Assembly: GCF_037969725.1 (NCBI RefSeq)
Contig: NZ_CP150203.1
Span: 3,736,001 to 3,800,000, forward strand
From: Paenibacillus sp. FSL W8-0426
GTDB lineage: Bacteria; Bacillota; Bacilli; Paenibacillales; Paenibacillaceae
DNA length: 64,000 nt
Direction of reading: 5' to 3'
This document shows positions 34,802 to 44,223 of this stretch, piece by piece. The notes under the pieces are model-generated. The model searched no databases. It saw only the letters and a program-made list of their open reading frames with translations, and was not told the DNA's origin. Position 1 is the stretch's first letter. Every line of letters starts with the position of its first letter. The translations under genes were made by a program, and so were the position numbers.

Positions 34802-35776
34802 TTACTTTACGTTTACCGTCATTTCCAGCTCTTTAATATAGTGTTTGACGATATTCCCGTTCTCGTCCAATTTATACGCTCCGCTCGTTGCCCCCGGTTC
34901 TTTAAATTCAGGTTTGAACACCCGGAGCGTAATCGACTTGGCATCTTTCCCCAATGGACTTAACACGTAATCGTGATACATGTCCCCGTCTTTGTTATTC
35001 TCGTCCGTGCCAAAGCCTGAAAGGAAATCCAGCTCATTGCCTTGGTCATCCACAAATTCATACATCAAATCGGAAGGTTTGCCCGATTCATACCCTTTCT
35101 CGATCAACTGTACGCGGGAAGAGGTCGACGTCAGGTTCATTTTGCTAAGATTAAGGGTCACCTTGCCCGATTTTTTCGTCACATTCGGCTTCAGGACAAT
35201 CGATTTGTCTGCGGTCTTTTGCATGGGAAGATCAAACGTATACGGTTGCTCCACGCCTTCCAACGTGACTTTTGCGGTCAATTTGAACTTGTCCGGAAAA
35301 GCAAACTCTTGCCCGCCAAGCCAGGAAGGATCGTTTAATTCAATGATAGCCGCATCTGGCGTAGAGCCTGGCCGCCAACCCAAGCTCGGTCTTTTGCCAA
35401 GAGATCCACCACCGATCTTATACATGTCTTTGCCGTCAATAAAGATCTGAATATTTTTGATTGCCCCCTTCTCATGGATCAGATCCTGGGTCTTTTCATC
35501 AAATTTGGAGTCGGTGATACCGCCGACCAAATTGTTGCCGCTGCGCTGCAGCGAAATTTTAATGTAATTTCCGTCATAGAAGGCCTCATTCACCCCAAGC
35601 GTAATCCCGTTTTGCGTAATCTCGGCCGTTTTTCCCGCCTGCGTCGCGTTGCTCTGTACTGCTGGAATCTTGGCCTCCGCCTCAACGGTCGCCGGTTTCA
35701 TCCCCCACGCTGCCCCGCTCAACAGTAAACCTGTCGTCAGTGCAGCAGTGGTCATTACTTTGTAGATTTTATTCAT
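34802..35776 (-). CDS. Secreted paralog of the DUF4179/DUF5643-type anti-sigma outer domain (copy 1)
   Basis: The 324-residue product resembles the next gene along its whole length and the anti-sigma outer domain more distantly (GLVGG/NLVGG, KGAIKNIQIFIDGKDMY, PDKFKLTAKVTLEG, KELEMTV). It has a signal peptide (MTTAALTTGLLLSGAAWG) but no lipobox Cys and no further membrane segment. The ATG at 35776 has GGAGGG 7 bases upstream; a longer frame to 35869 overlaps the anti-sigma gene and lacks a signal peptide at its start. It lies 19 bases after the anti-sigma gene, so it is co-transcribed with it. Confidence 0.82.
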   Translation of the reverse strand: MNKIYKVMTTAALTTGLLLSGAAWGMKPATVEAEAKIPAVQSNATQAGKTAEITQNGITLGVNEAFYDGNYIKISLQRSGNNLVGGITDSKFDEKTQDLIHEKGAIKNIQIFIDGKDMYKIGGGSLGKRPSLGWRPGSTPDAAIIELNDPSWLGGQEFAFPDKFKLTAKVTLEGVEQPYTFDLPMQKTADKSIVLKPNVTKKSGKVTLNLSKMNLTSTSSRVQLIEKGYESGKPSDLMYEFVDDQGNELDFLSGFGTDENNKDGDMYHDYVLSPLGKDAKSITLRVFKPEFKEPGATSGAYKLDENGNIVKHYIKELEMTVNVK

Positions 35777-35795
35777 AAGGGAACCCTCCAAATTT

Positions 35796-37004
35796 TCACT
35801 TTGAAATATCATATAATTTATCCAAACCGGCACGGTCCACCGGAACCGTGATTTCAAGCTCCTTAACATACTTCTTGATCAGTTCTCCATGACTGTCGAC
35901 TTTATATCTCCCCGTGGAAGCTGACGGGTCTTCCATTTCCGGCAAAAACGCTTTAAGCGTCACCGATTTCGGGGCATCCACAAAACGGTCAAACAGCAGT
36001 TTGTTGATCATTTGCTTTTGTTCATCGTTATTAAAAAATCCAAAGCCGCCGACAAGGCCAAGCATCCTGCCGCGATCGTCCCACAGCTCAAAGGATAGAT
36101 GCTGTCTAAGGAGCCTGGCCTCTTTATCGTTCGACGTGATGTTAAAACCTACTTTTGTCGTAATCGGCGTGAACTCGATTCGTTCAAGCGTAACGATGTT
36201 TCCTTTCCATTCCCTCGCCTCATTGAAAGCGGCAGCGAGCTGATCTGTGTTTTTGCGTACAGGAAGCTCGAAGACGAACGGCTCTTCGATGCCCTCCAAT
36301 CCAATTTTGGCCGTCAGCACAAACGAGTCCGGCAAAATGGGTCCAGGTTCACCCGTTAAGGAATAAGCCGTCAGTTCGTAGAGCGCCGAATTCGGATCAG
36401 AGGTTGGCTTCCCGGAAAGACCGATTTCTCTCTTTCCCGTCGTTCGATGAACCGGTTGGCCATCGATCAACACGTCAAATGAATGTATTGCTCCTTTGGG
36501 GAAAATTGCCGGCATTCCATTCCCCGTCGACTCCGAATCCATGATTCCACCGACGAGCCCTTCCCCCTCGCGCGTTACGGCCAAAGATAACCGGGTTCCG
36601 TCATACACCAACTGCGGAATGCGAAGGGTAACCCCCTCATGGGTTACACTGGCGTCGGGATGGGCCGCAAGCCCTGTTTCGTCCGCTGTCCGTAACCCCA
36701 GATCGTCAGCCAGCTTGAAAATGCTGCCGATCAGCGGAATGTTCTTCAGCGAATCCGCCATCGCCGGTGATACCATGGCACCGCCTATACCACCAACCAG
36801 AGCGATCGCTGCGGCCGAGGCCGCAACCAAGGCAATCCGGCGGGTCTTGCGCAACCCCGCGGTTTGGCCGCCTCTGCCATGCATCGGAAGGTCGGCCAAG
36901 GAGGCATAGACTTCATCCTGCCGGCGGCGGACGATTTCGGGAACCTCAGGCAGCGGTTCTTTGCCAATTTCCCGAAGCTTTCGATCGATATCATAGGTTT
37001 TCAT
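35796..37004 (-). CDS. Membrane-anchored anti-sigma factor (DUF4179 type)
   Basis: Residues 1-50 are a cytoplasmic segment (MKTYDIDRKLREIGKEPLPE) expected to bind the sigma factor, followed by one membrane segment (RRIALVAASAAAIALVGGI) and an outer domain of ~310 residues. The layout matches DUF4179 proteins encoded beside SigV-like sigma factors in Bacilli. It overlaps the sigma gene by 14 bases, so the pair is made together. Two downstream genes encode soluble copies of its outer domain. The signal sensed is unknown. Confidence 0.87.
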   Translation of the reverse strand: MKTYDIDRKLREIGKEPLPEVPEIVRRRQDEVYASLADLPMHGRGGQTAGLRKTRRIALVAASAAAIALVGGIGGAMVSPAMADSLKNIPLIGSIFKLADDLGLRTADETGLAAHPDASVTHEGVTLRIPQLVYDGTRLSLAVTREGEGLVGGIMDSESTGNGMPAIFPKGAIHSFDVLIDGQPVHRTTGKREIGLSGKPTSDPNSALYELTAYSLTGEPGPILPDSFVLTAKIGLEGIEEPFVFELPVRKNTDQLAAAFNEAREWKGNIVTLERIEFTPITTKVGFNITSNDKEARLLRQHLSFELWDDRGRMLGLVGGFGFFNNDEQKQMINKLLFDRFVDAPKSVTLKAFLPEMEDPSASTGRYKVDSHGELIKKYVKELEITVPVDRAGLDKLYDISK

Positions 37005-37548
37005 AAGCCAGCTCCCCCTTCCGAATTTGCTTTACTTCATCGGCCAATATCCCGCGGGCTCTGTGCAGGCGCGCCCTTACGGCTCCATCGGAAATATCCA
37101 GCACGGATGCGATCTGTTTGATCGGCAGATCCTGATAATAAAACAAGTGGATGACGATTCGTAACGATTCATCCAGATTTTCCACCGCTTCCCGAAGGTC
37201 GAGCTGACGGTTGTCCTTATAATAAGGCGCTGAGCGATCCAGGTTCGCCTGTTCCGGGAGCTCCGCCATAACTACCGTTCTTTTGCGCATCCGCAGCAGC
37301 TGGTTGCATTCGTTAATCAGAATCCGGATTACCCACGTTTTAAAATATTTCGGTTTTCGCAATGTCGACATTGATTTATACGCCTTAAGCGTCGTTTCCT
37401 GAAATGCGTCCGCACAGTCTTCATCACGTCCGACAATGGACTTTGCCAAACTGTACAGCTCGGGCTCCAGCCTCCGGAATAGCCGGATAAACGCTTCACG
37501 ATCTCCCCGCTGCGCTCGCTTGACTTCCAGTTCCATATCTTGCTGCAC
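36991..37548 (-). CDS. ECF-type RNA polymerase sigma factor
   Basis: A sigma-70 family protein of about 185 residues with region 2 (AFIRLFRRLEPELYSLAKSI, DAFQETTLKAYKS) and region 4 (LFYYQDLPIKQIASVLDISD then GAVRARLHRAR). It would direct polymerase to an envelope-stress type regulon and is presumably held by the adjacent anti-sigma factor. The start is given as GTG at 37548, 9 bases after AAAGGAG; the ATG at 37557 touches that site directly and is less likely. The 339 bases upstream (37549-37887) hold only the terminator of the next gene and no ECF-type GGAAC/CGTC promoter that I can recognise. Confidence 0.9.
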   Translation of the reverse strand: MQQDMELEVKRAQRGDREAFIRLFRRLEPELYSLAKSIVGRDEDCADAFQETTLKAYKSMSTLRKPKYFKTWVIRILINECNQLLRMRKRTVVMAELPEQANLDRSAPYYKDNRQLDLREAVENLDESLRIVIHLFYYQDLPIKQIASVLDISDGAVRARLHRARGILADEVKQIRKGELAYENL

Positions 37549-37816
37549 GAATTTCATCTCCTTTTGAGGGCCCTCTATAGGATTAGATGGACTCCCCTGC
37601 CAAAATGTTATATTTCGCCGTAAAAAATTTTATCATCGTACGGACTTGTCATCGTTAGACATCCGTTTGGCCTGCTCCTCCAATGCTCATTTCGTCGCTC
37701 ACACGAGCCTTTCTGATGACCAAGCTTGGAAATGCTGCATCCAACGGCCGGTCGTGCAGACGCCCAAAGCCTTGTTTCTCCGACGTAATTATACAGGGAA
37801 TGCAGCATGCAGAATC

Positions 37817-37851
37817 AAAAAAGGCTGCGATGAACGATCTATCGCAGCCTT
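37817..37851 (-). terminator. Intrinsic terminator of the SLH metallophosphoesterase gene
   Basis: A perfect 11-bp stem (AAGGCTGCGAT/ATCGCAGCCTT) with a 9-base loop, followed on the minus strand by six T residues, 37 bases after the stop codon. Confidence 0.9.
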
Positions 37852-37887
37852 TGGGCTATTCCAGGCTATCCTTTTTGCCTTTGAATC

Positions 37888-40800
37888 CTAAAGCGAAAGC
37901 TTGAGCATCTCACTCATCATTTTGGCCATTTCGGCCCGGGTAACGAAACCCTTCGGTTCGAAACGTCCATTTCCTTTTCCGTTCAGCACGCCGAGTGCCT
38001 GCATTTGCGTGACGGCATCCCTTGCCCATGCAGAGATCGACCCGGCGTCATTAAACGCTGCATCATTTCCGAGAGGCATCGCCGAAGGCTCTGCCTTAAG
38101 GACTTGAGCCATTTTATACAGGATGACCGCTGCTTCCTCCCGCGTAATGCTGTCCATTGGCCGGAAGCGCCCGCCGCTGCCCTGAATGAGCTCCAAGCGT
38201 GCGGCTTGCTTGACCGCTTCCGTATAATAAACATCCGGTGCAAGATCGGCGAATTGCACATCCGCCGTTTCCGCCTCTCCTCCAAGCATTCTCGTCAGCA
38301 CAAGCGCAAAATCAGCGCGGGTTACCGGTGCTGCAGGAACAAACCGCTCCGCGTCCACACCTTGAATCAGGTGCTTGGCTGCCAATTGGCGTACGATATT
38401 CTCTGCCCAGTGACCCCTCAGGTCCGAGAACGATTTGCGCAGCTCAAGGATCTCGTAGGTTCCCGGATGATCGGTTGTAAAAGTTACCGTGCGTCCGGCA
38501 AACGAACCGCCTGCATAGCGCAGTTCCCCGTTCACCCTCTCATAGACGCCGGCGTAGTCCGAATCGAGAAGTTTGGCTTGCTCATCTGTAAGGTTGAGCT
38601 GAATTTCCGCCGCCGCATCCAATTTGCTAAGTTTTCTCGACTCCGTTCCCTTGATCAAGAACATGCCGAGCTCATAGGCGATTCCGGTGGAACTCATTCC
38701 TTTTTCAAAACCCGAGTTCCCCGGTACCCCTGTTCCAAATGTAATGCTGAGCTGGTCCGCTTCCCCGATCTGATTTGGCAGCGAACGGTGCATAAACGCG
38801 ATCTGGCTGCCCGGCGCACGAACGACCAAAGATCCCTGGTGTTCCTCGAAAAATTCGCGGAGTGCGGCCGCGTCCAATTTCAAGGTAACAGGCTGCCCGG
38901 ATTCGGCATTTCCCGGTTTGATCTGAATCTCGAGCTTTCCGTTCGAAGCCCCGGCTCCCGCCTTCCGCAGCAGTTCCGCGCTCACCCCGTACGTTCCGCT
39001 GCCGATTGGCGTTGCTATGACTACTCCGTTGCTTGCAGGCTGCTCGGCTTCCGGAGATCCGACCGGTGTGGATATGCTACCACCGGAGGACGGCGTACGG
39101 CCGGAATCCCCGCCGCCCGGCTGAACGGTTCCCGGTGGATTCCCTTCGCCCGAAGCAGAACCGGTATGGAAACCCCATATTTCCGAGAACGTTTGTCCGC
39201 TGTTCGCATCCTCTGCTTTGGCATACCATTGATAATAGGCATCGTCCGCCAGTCCGGCCCAACGAACCGAAGCGTTATCCCCGCTATCCACGTTCTCCTG
39301 CCGGCCGATCAACTGATCGGCATACACGCTCACCCCGATGTAATCGGTGGCTACCCGTTTGGTGGCAGCCTGGAGATTCAGGTCGAGCGAAAATTCGTCT
39401 TTGCCCGGGTACTCCTGGGGATCATAAAAATTATAGTCATCGAGATAAGGGGAATACGTCTTGATATGAAGCTTGTTATTCGCCATATCGAACTGCATGA
39501 GACGAATGTAACCCAGGCCCCCTTCCGGAGCTCCCTGGTAATCCGCCAGCATCTGGTACACATTGCGGTCCGGAATGCCGTCCCCGTCATCGTCCAGTTG
39601 GTCGATCTTAAGTTCGGCATCATGATAATGGCCGGACAATGCCGCGATGACGTTTTTGTTGGGTTTCACCACCTTCTCAAAAATCTGGTCCGCGATCGGC
39701 GCACGATTGTTGGAAACGAGCAGATATTCATGCAAACAAAGGATCGCTTTGCGTTCCGGATACATGGAAACCACCTGATTCATCCACTCGATCTCTTTCT
39801 CGCCCAAGCCCCAGCCCATATAGACGATAATGAAATCGTTGCCGTTCGCGGAGACGAGATCGTAGTGGCCGCGGTTGTTTTCATAGGAGCCTGCAAATAC
39901 CGGGCTGTCCTGAAAGCGGGAGTTCCCGAAATATTTGCTGAACTGGGAGTAATCATTGTCCTGATGGCCCACATCATGATTGCCGGCAAGCACCCCGTAC
40001 GGAATATTTGCCTGCTCCAGCACCTTCATGTTCTGGTCGGCTTCGATCCATTGATATTCCTGATCGGCTTTATCGACGACATCCCCGGTATGAATAATGT
40101 ACTTCAGCTTGAGCTGATCCTTGTTCTCGGCGATCCACTGCACGTTTTTCCGGTAAATGTATGGATAGTCCTGGGAATAATATTGGGTATCCGACATCCA
40201 CAGGAACGAGAAATCGTAAGGGTCCTCGGATATCGGCCCGCTTTTTGCCGTCCGAGCTGCCTCCTCCCCGATTCCGGCGCCTGCAATCTCGTCCTGAACC
40301 ATGACCGAAATCATGCCGTTATGCGCATAATCGCCGGCTTTGACGGTCGACTTAAGCGTAAAGTCCTCCTCACCCGCAATCACCTGTTTCAGGGTAATCC
40401 ATTTGGATTGCCCCTCGCTCCAGACATAAAGACTGACTTTACGGCCCGGCAGGGACTTCCCTTTCCATACCACGTCCACCCGGTCGCTAGGCTTCACGGA
40501 AGGGTCCAGTTTGATTTCGAAACGCTGATAGGGAAAACGATCGTCCGAATCCGTCGTCAGGTACTGCCCGTCCTCCGCCCCGATTTTAGCGTAATCCTCA
40601 GCATCCAGACTTTTCTCGCCCGATGGAGCAAGCTCTCTTGGGGGCTCCGTGTCCGCGGTATTCTGGAAACCCGTAAAACCGTGCTTGCTTGTTCCGTCAT
40701 ACAAAAATCCCCGATAAAACGAGACGTCCATCCGATCCCCCGTAGGGTCTTTAACGTTCACCTTCAGATCAACGGTGCTGCCCACTCCGGTTTGGCCGTT

Positions 40801-43800
40801 TGTCGGCGAAATCAGCCGCGGCGATTCCGGATTCTCGGCAGGCACCTCGAAGCGAATCGTCTTCTCCGTTACGTTTCCGGCCTGATCGGCGGCCTGGATG
40901 TACAGCTCGTGCGGTCCGGCAGCCAGCTGGGACGAGCTCGTCTCGATCGGGAGCCGAATCGGCTCTCCATCAAGCTTCGTTTCGACCTTGGCAACCCCGG
41001 AGAGGGCATCGGTGACTTCCGCTTGAATCGTAAACTTGCCGCGGTACGATTTACCGTCTTCGATACTTGCGGCGATGCTTGGAGGCGTGTTGTCGACCGT
41101 TACTTTGGCACTGGCAGAAAACCCGCCGCTAACTGCTTTAATGACATGCTCCCCATCCGACTCTTGCACAGTATCCCAGAGCCAGGACTTGGCCGCAAAC
41201 AGGCTTTCGGGGAGCGTAAAACGGAACCCGATCGCTTCATGCTTTCCTGCGGAGTCGCCCATTTTGATCTCCACGTCCCGCTTGGCATAAGCCGGGTCCA
41301 TGATTTCGGTACCGTCGGCCAAAACAAGTCGCACGTTTTTGATCTCGAAATCATCCTTGTTTTCCTCTACCCGGTCATCAAACGGACCGGATTTGGAACC
41401 TGCCCGAATATAGATCGTGTTGTCCTCGCCCGGCTTGAGGCGGCTGGCTTCGATCGGAAAGCTAAGCGTCTGGTAGGATGTAATCGGGTCCAGGAAGGTA
41501 TATAGAATGGTTTCGTCCTTCAGTTCCTCGGGTCCCATCGTGATCGCATTTTTGAAGTAATAGTCCACGTTTTTAACATCGAACACAAAATAAGCGTCAT
41601 GCTCCAGCGCGGTTCCCGTCGGCGTCGTGACTGGCTGCCCGTCCATTTCAAAGATAACGCTGTCCGGATTGCCCGTCTTGGCCGTGCCTTTGATCGTTTT
41701 CGTACCGCTGACCAGATCGCCATCCTTCACGTTTAAACGCAGATCGGATTGATCGGGCCCGCCGGTAATATCCACCTTGTACTTCGGCGATGTCACTTCG
41801 TTAAACCCATCGGACACGATGTAGTAGTACTCGATGGTTTTTCGTCCAATCAGGCCCGCCGCATAAATGGTGTGGTGATAGTGCAAATCACCGTAGTCCT
41901 CGGTAAGCTGGTACGGAATATAATCGGATTGTTTGTCGGATTTCACGTACAAAGTCACGGATGCGACCTGCTGGTCATCCTCTGCCCAGGCCTTGATCTC
42001 GAAGCCTTTGCTTTGGTCCGTCGCCGTGATTCCCGTCCGGTCCTCGAGAGTCGGCGGCACGGTGTCGATCACGACAGTAACCGGAACATCGGGGACTTGC
42101 TTGGCTTCCAACGCGCCGGGGCCGGGGAATAGGGTGCCGCTGCCGATCTTGATCATTTGAGTGCTGCCATTGACCGGGTATTTATATTGGAGTCCGGTAT
42201 TTTCCTTCGTTTCCGTTTTACCGTCCTCGTACACGGTATCCGCATCATAATAAGCAGCAGAGATTTCCTTGCCGGTATTCGTTTTCACCACAAATCCGCG
42301 TTTCCCCGAGTTGGAAATGCCTCCTGCCGCAACTTTAAACAAATTAACGTTTTCCTGCAGATCCGTCCCGTAGAATTGGTTAAAATCGGCGACCGTCAAA
42401 TGCGGGATGCTGCTGTTGATGATCCAGAAGACGACAGCTTGCCTGGAAGGAATCACAAAGTCCTGTTTATCCGGAGACCATATGACATCCGCTGCCGGTC
42501 CTTTATCCGTGTAACGGTAATACAGCTTGTAGTTCCGGAAATCGATGTCCTGATCCGAATTGTTGTAGATTTCCACGAATTCATAGCCATCGGCTCCATT
42601 GACATTCGTGGTATTCGGAACGACCTCCGTCACCAGCAGCTGCGGAGCCTTTTGCGGGTCAAAGGCCGGAACATTGCGGATCTGCACCGTATAGGAATCG
42701 GTGATCACCGACTTCCCGCCGCTAACCGCTTGAATCCGGTAGTCCAAAGAGGGCTCGACGAGCTGTTCCGCCGGGATCGCAGCAGCATATACACCGCCCT
42801 GCGGTTTCATCGCCACGACCGTAAACTTGGATTGCGAAGCGGTTTTATATAGAAGATTCACAGTAGAATCCGCCGGCTCCGCTCCGGCATGTTCCAGCGA
42901 CGCATCAATCGTCAAATCCGCCGCCGCGTCCGCCGCGGTTACCGGTGTATGCTTAATGAGAAGGCCAAGGTCGGCCTCCCCCGGGGCTTCCGTTTGCTCC
43001 TTCGTTACCTTTCCCGGCGTTGCCGGAAGTGTCCCCGGCCCGTCCATCATGATCATGTCGACGCTGCCTGCCGCAGGGTGCCGATAAAAGATTCCCTTGT
43101 TCGGCTGCGTCTGTTCATCGTTCTGATACGAGGCCGAAACCAGCGTCATGCCCGAAGCAGCCAGGATCTCAAGGGTTCTTCCGGCGCCGTTGGCCATTCC
43201 GCCACCTCCGTCGATCCGGAACAAATCCGAGCCTTCCGTCAACTGGGTTCCGTAGTTTCGGTTAAAATCGTCGACGGTCAGATGGTTGTTGCTGCCGTTC
43301 ATGACCCAGAGCACGATGGCTTTTCCAGCCGGAATGACCGCTTGGGAGCTGCCTGTAAGCGGCCACTCCACATTCGTATTATATCGGAGCCTGAAGTCTG
43401 CAAAATCAAGCTCTCGCCCGCTATTGTTGTATACTTCCACGAATTCGTAGGCGTCGGCCGAGTTCACGTTATCACTGTCCGGCACCAATTCGGTAATCAA
43501 TATATCCAGCGGTGCCGACATGTCGGGCTGCGACTGGCCCGTGATCTGTACCGCATACTCGCTGCTGCGTACCGGCACGCCTTCCCCTTCGCGAGCTTCG
43601 AAATAATAATTCAGGCTGCCTCCGACGATCTGGTTGCCTTCAATAGTTGCAGCATATTCCTGCCCGCCAATATTCGTCAAAACCACTTCTTTCGGCGTTT
43701 GATCATCCACCCTGTAATACACCGAAGCGGTTACCGTGGTCTGCCCCCCCGAGATTTGGGCGGATAATGTCAAAGGCTGCCCCGACGCATGGGTAGCCAC

Positions 43801-43992
43801 TGCGGGCGTATGTACAATTTGCAAGCCTTGAGCTGCCGTGCTCTCCGCTGTCCGGTCGGCTTCAGCCGCGCCCGTTTCTTGAAGAACGTACGGAAGGCTG
43901 GGATCCGCATATCCGGCAGGGGCCGCAAGCCCAAACAGCATTCCGGTAATCGCCGTGATCGCGCCCCATTTTTTCAGGTTCACTCGGTTCAA
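37888..43992 (-). CDS. Giant SLH-anchored calcineurin-like metallophosphoesterase with lamin-tail domains
   Basis: A 2034-residue secreted protein. A signal peptide (MNRVNLKKWGAITAITGMLF, ending AGYA) is followed by two lamin-tail domains (about 160-290 and 447-590; ILITELVPD and LLVTEVVPN), several Ig-like or beta-sandwich segments, a calcineurin-like phosphoesterase (WMSDTQ, HTGDVVD, GNHD near 1337, LHEY, GHYH), a Gly/Ser/Pro linker and three SLH domains (about 1850-2034) for attachment to cell-wall polymer. The metal ligands of the phosphoesterase are all present. The start is TTG at 43992, with GAAAGGGTG 8 bases upstream and the signal peptide right after; upstream in-frame ATGs give no signal peptide at the N-terminus. 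The substrate is unknown; lamin-tail phosphoesterases may act on extracellular nucleic acid or phosphodiesters. Confidence 0.9.
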   Translation of the reverse strand: MNRVNLKKWGAITAITGMLFGLAAPAGYADPSLPYVLQETGAAEADRTAESTAAQGLQIVHTPAVATHASGQPLTLSAQISGGQTTVTASVYYRVDDQTPKEVVLTNIGGQEYAATIEGNQIVGGSLNYYFEAREGEGVPVRSSEYAVQITGQSQPDMSAPLDILITELVPDSDNVNSADAYEFVEVYNNSGRELDFADFRLRYNTNVEWPLTGSSQAVIPAGKAIVLWVMNGSNNHLTVDDFNRNYGTQLTEGSDLFRIDGGGGMANGAGRTLEILAASGMTLVSASYQNDEQTQPNKGIFYRHPAAGSVDMIMMDGPGTLPATPGKVTKEQTEAPGEADLGLLIKHTPVTAADAAADLTIDASLEHAGAEPADSTVNLLYKTASQSKFTVVAMKPQGGVYAAAIPAEQLVEPSLDYRIQAVSGGKSVITDSYTVQIRNVPAFDPQKAPQLLVTEVVPNTTNVNGADGYEFVEIYNNSDQDIDFRNYKLYYRYTDKGPAADVIWSPDKQDFVIPSRQAVVFWIINSSIPHLTVADFNQFYGTDLQENVNLFKVAAGGISNSGKRGFVVKTNTGKEISAAYYDADTVYEDGKTETKENTGLQYKYPVNGSTQMIKIGSGTLFPGPGALEAKQVPDVPVTVVIDTVPPTLEDRTGITATDQSKGFEIKAWAEDDQQVASVTLYVKSDKQSDYIPYQLTEDYGDLHYHHTIYAAGLIGRKTIEYYYIVSDGFNEVTSPKYKVDITGGPDQSDLRLNVKDGDLVSGTKTIKGTAKTGNPDSVIFEMDGQPVTTPTGTALEHDAYFVFDVKNVDYYFKNAITMGPEELKDETILYTFLDPITSYQTLSFPIEASRLKPGEDNTIYIRAGSKSGPFDDRVEENKDDFEIKNVRLVLADGTEIMDPAYAKRDVEIKMGDSAGKHEAIGFRFTLPESLFAAKSWLWDTVQESDGEHVIKAVSGGFSASAKVTVDNTPPSIAASIEDGKSYRGKFTIQAEVTDALSGVAKVETKLDGEPIRLPIETSSSQLAAGPHELYIQAADQAGNVTEKTIRFEVPAENPESPRLISPTNGQTGVGSTVDLKVNVKDPTGDRMDVSFYRGFLYDGTSKHGFTGFQNTADTEPPRELAPSGEKSLDAEDYAKIGAEDGQYLTTDSDDRFPYQRFEIKLDPSVKPSDRVDVVWKGKSLPGRKVSLYVWSEGQSKWITLKQVIAGEEDFTLKSTVKAGDYAHNGMISVMVQDEIAGAGIGEEAARTAKSGPISEDPYDFSFLWMSDTQYYSQDYPYIYRKNVQWIAENKDQLKLKYIIHTGDVVDKADQEYQWIEADQNMKVLEQANIPYGVLAGNHDVGHQDNDYSQFSKYFGNSRFQDSPVFAGSYENNRGHYDLVSANGNDFIIVYMGWGLGEKEIEWMNQVVSMYPERKAILCLHEYLLVSNNRAPIADQIFEKVVKPNKNVIAALSGHYHDAELKIDQLDDDGDGIPDRNVYQMLADYQGAPEGGLGYIRLMQFDMANNKLHIKTYSPYLDDYNFYDPQEYPGKDEFSLDLNLQAATKRVATDYIGVSVYADQLIGRQENVDSGDNASVRWAGLADDAYYQWYAKAEDANSGQTFSEIWGFHTGSASGEGNPPGTVQPGGGDSGRTPSSGGSISTPVGSPEAEQPASNGVVIATPIGSGTYGVSAELLRKAGAGASNGKLEIQIKPGNAESGQPVTLKLDAAALREFFEEHQGSLVVRAPGSQIAFMHRSLPNQIGEADQLSITFGTGVPGNSGFEKGMSSTGIAYELGMFLIKGTESRKLSKLDAAAEIQLNLTDEQAKLLDSDYAGVYERVNGELRYAGGSFAGRTVTFTTDHPGTYEILELRKSFSDLRGHWAENIVRQLAAKHLIQGVDAERFVPAAPVTRADFALVLTRMLGGEAETADVQFADLAPDVYYTEAVKQAARLELIQGSGGRFRPMDSITREEAAVILYKMAQVLKAEPSAMPLGNDAAFNDAGSISAWARDAVTQMQALGVLNGKGNGRFEPKGFVTRAEMAKMMSEMLKLSL

Positions 43993-44149
43993 ATTCCTTG
44001 CACCCTTTCTGCTTTTACTTTTTTTTGGATTTTTTTGTGCATAGGTACTTTGAAAAATATACATTTGTTTTGTAAACGCATGATAATACGAAGGTAAATT
44101 CAAGTCGCACCCTTCAAAAGGGATGCCGCCTTGAGACAACGTTTCAGTA

Positions 44150-44190
44150 GTAAAAACAAACCACCGGTATCAAAAGCATACCGGTGGTCT
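44150..44190 (-). terminator. Intrinsic terminator of the DUF5107 gene
   Basis: A stem of at least 11 bp (ACCACCGGTAT/ATACCGGTGGT) is followed on the minus strand by a T-rich tract (TTTGTTTTT). It lies 35 bases after the DUF5107 stop codon. Confidence 0.82.
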
Positions 44191-44223
44191 TATGATTCAC
44201 GCCAAACTGGGCCCTGTTTTAAC

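Noticed and set aside
38005..41505. Very long open frame (1166 codons) on the plus strand
   Set aside because: It lies wholly antisense to the SLH metallophosphoesterase gene, has no ribosome site or domain, and its composition (many Arg, His, Gln, Pro) is that of a shadow of a GC-rich gene.
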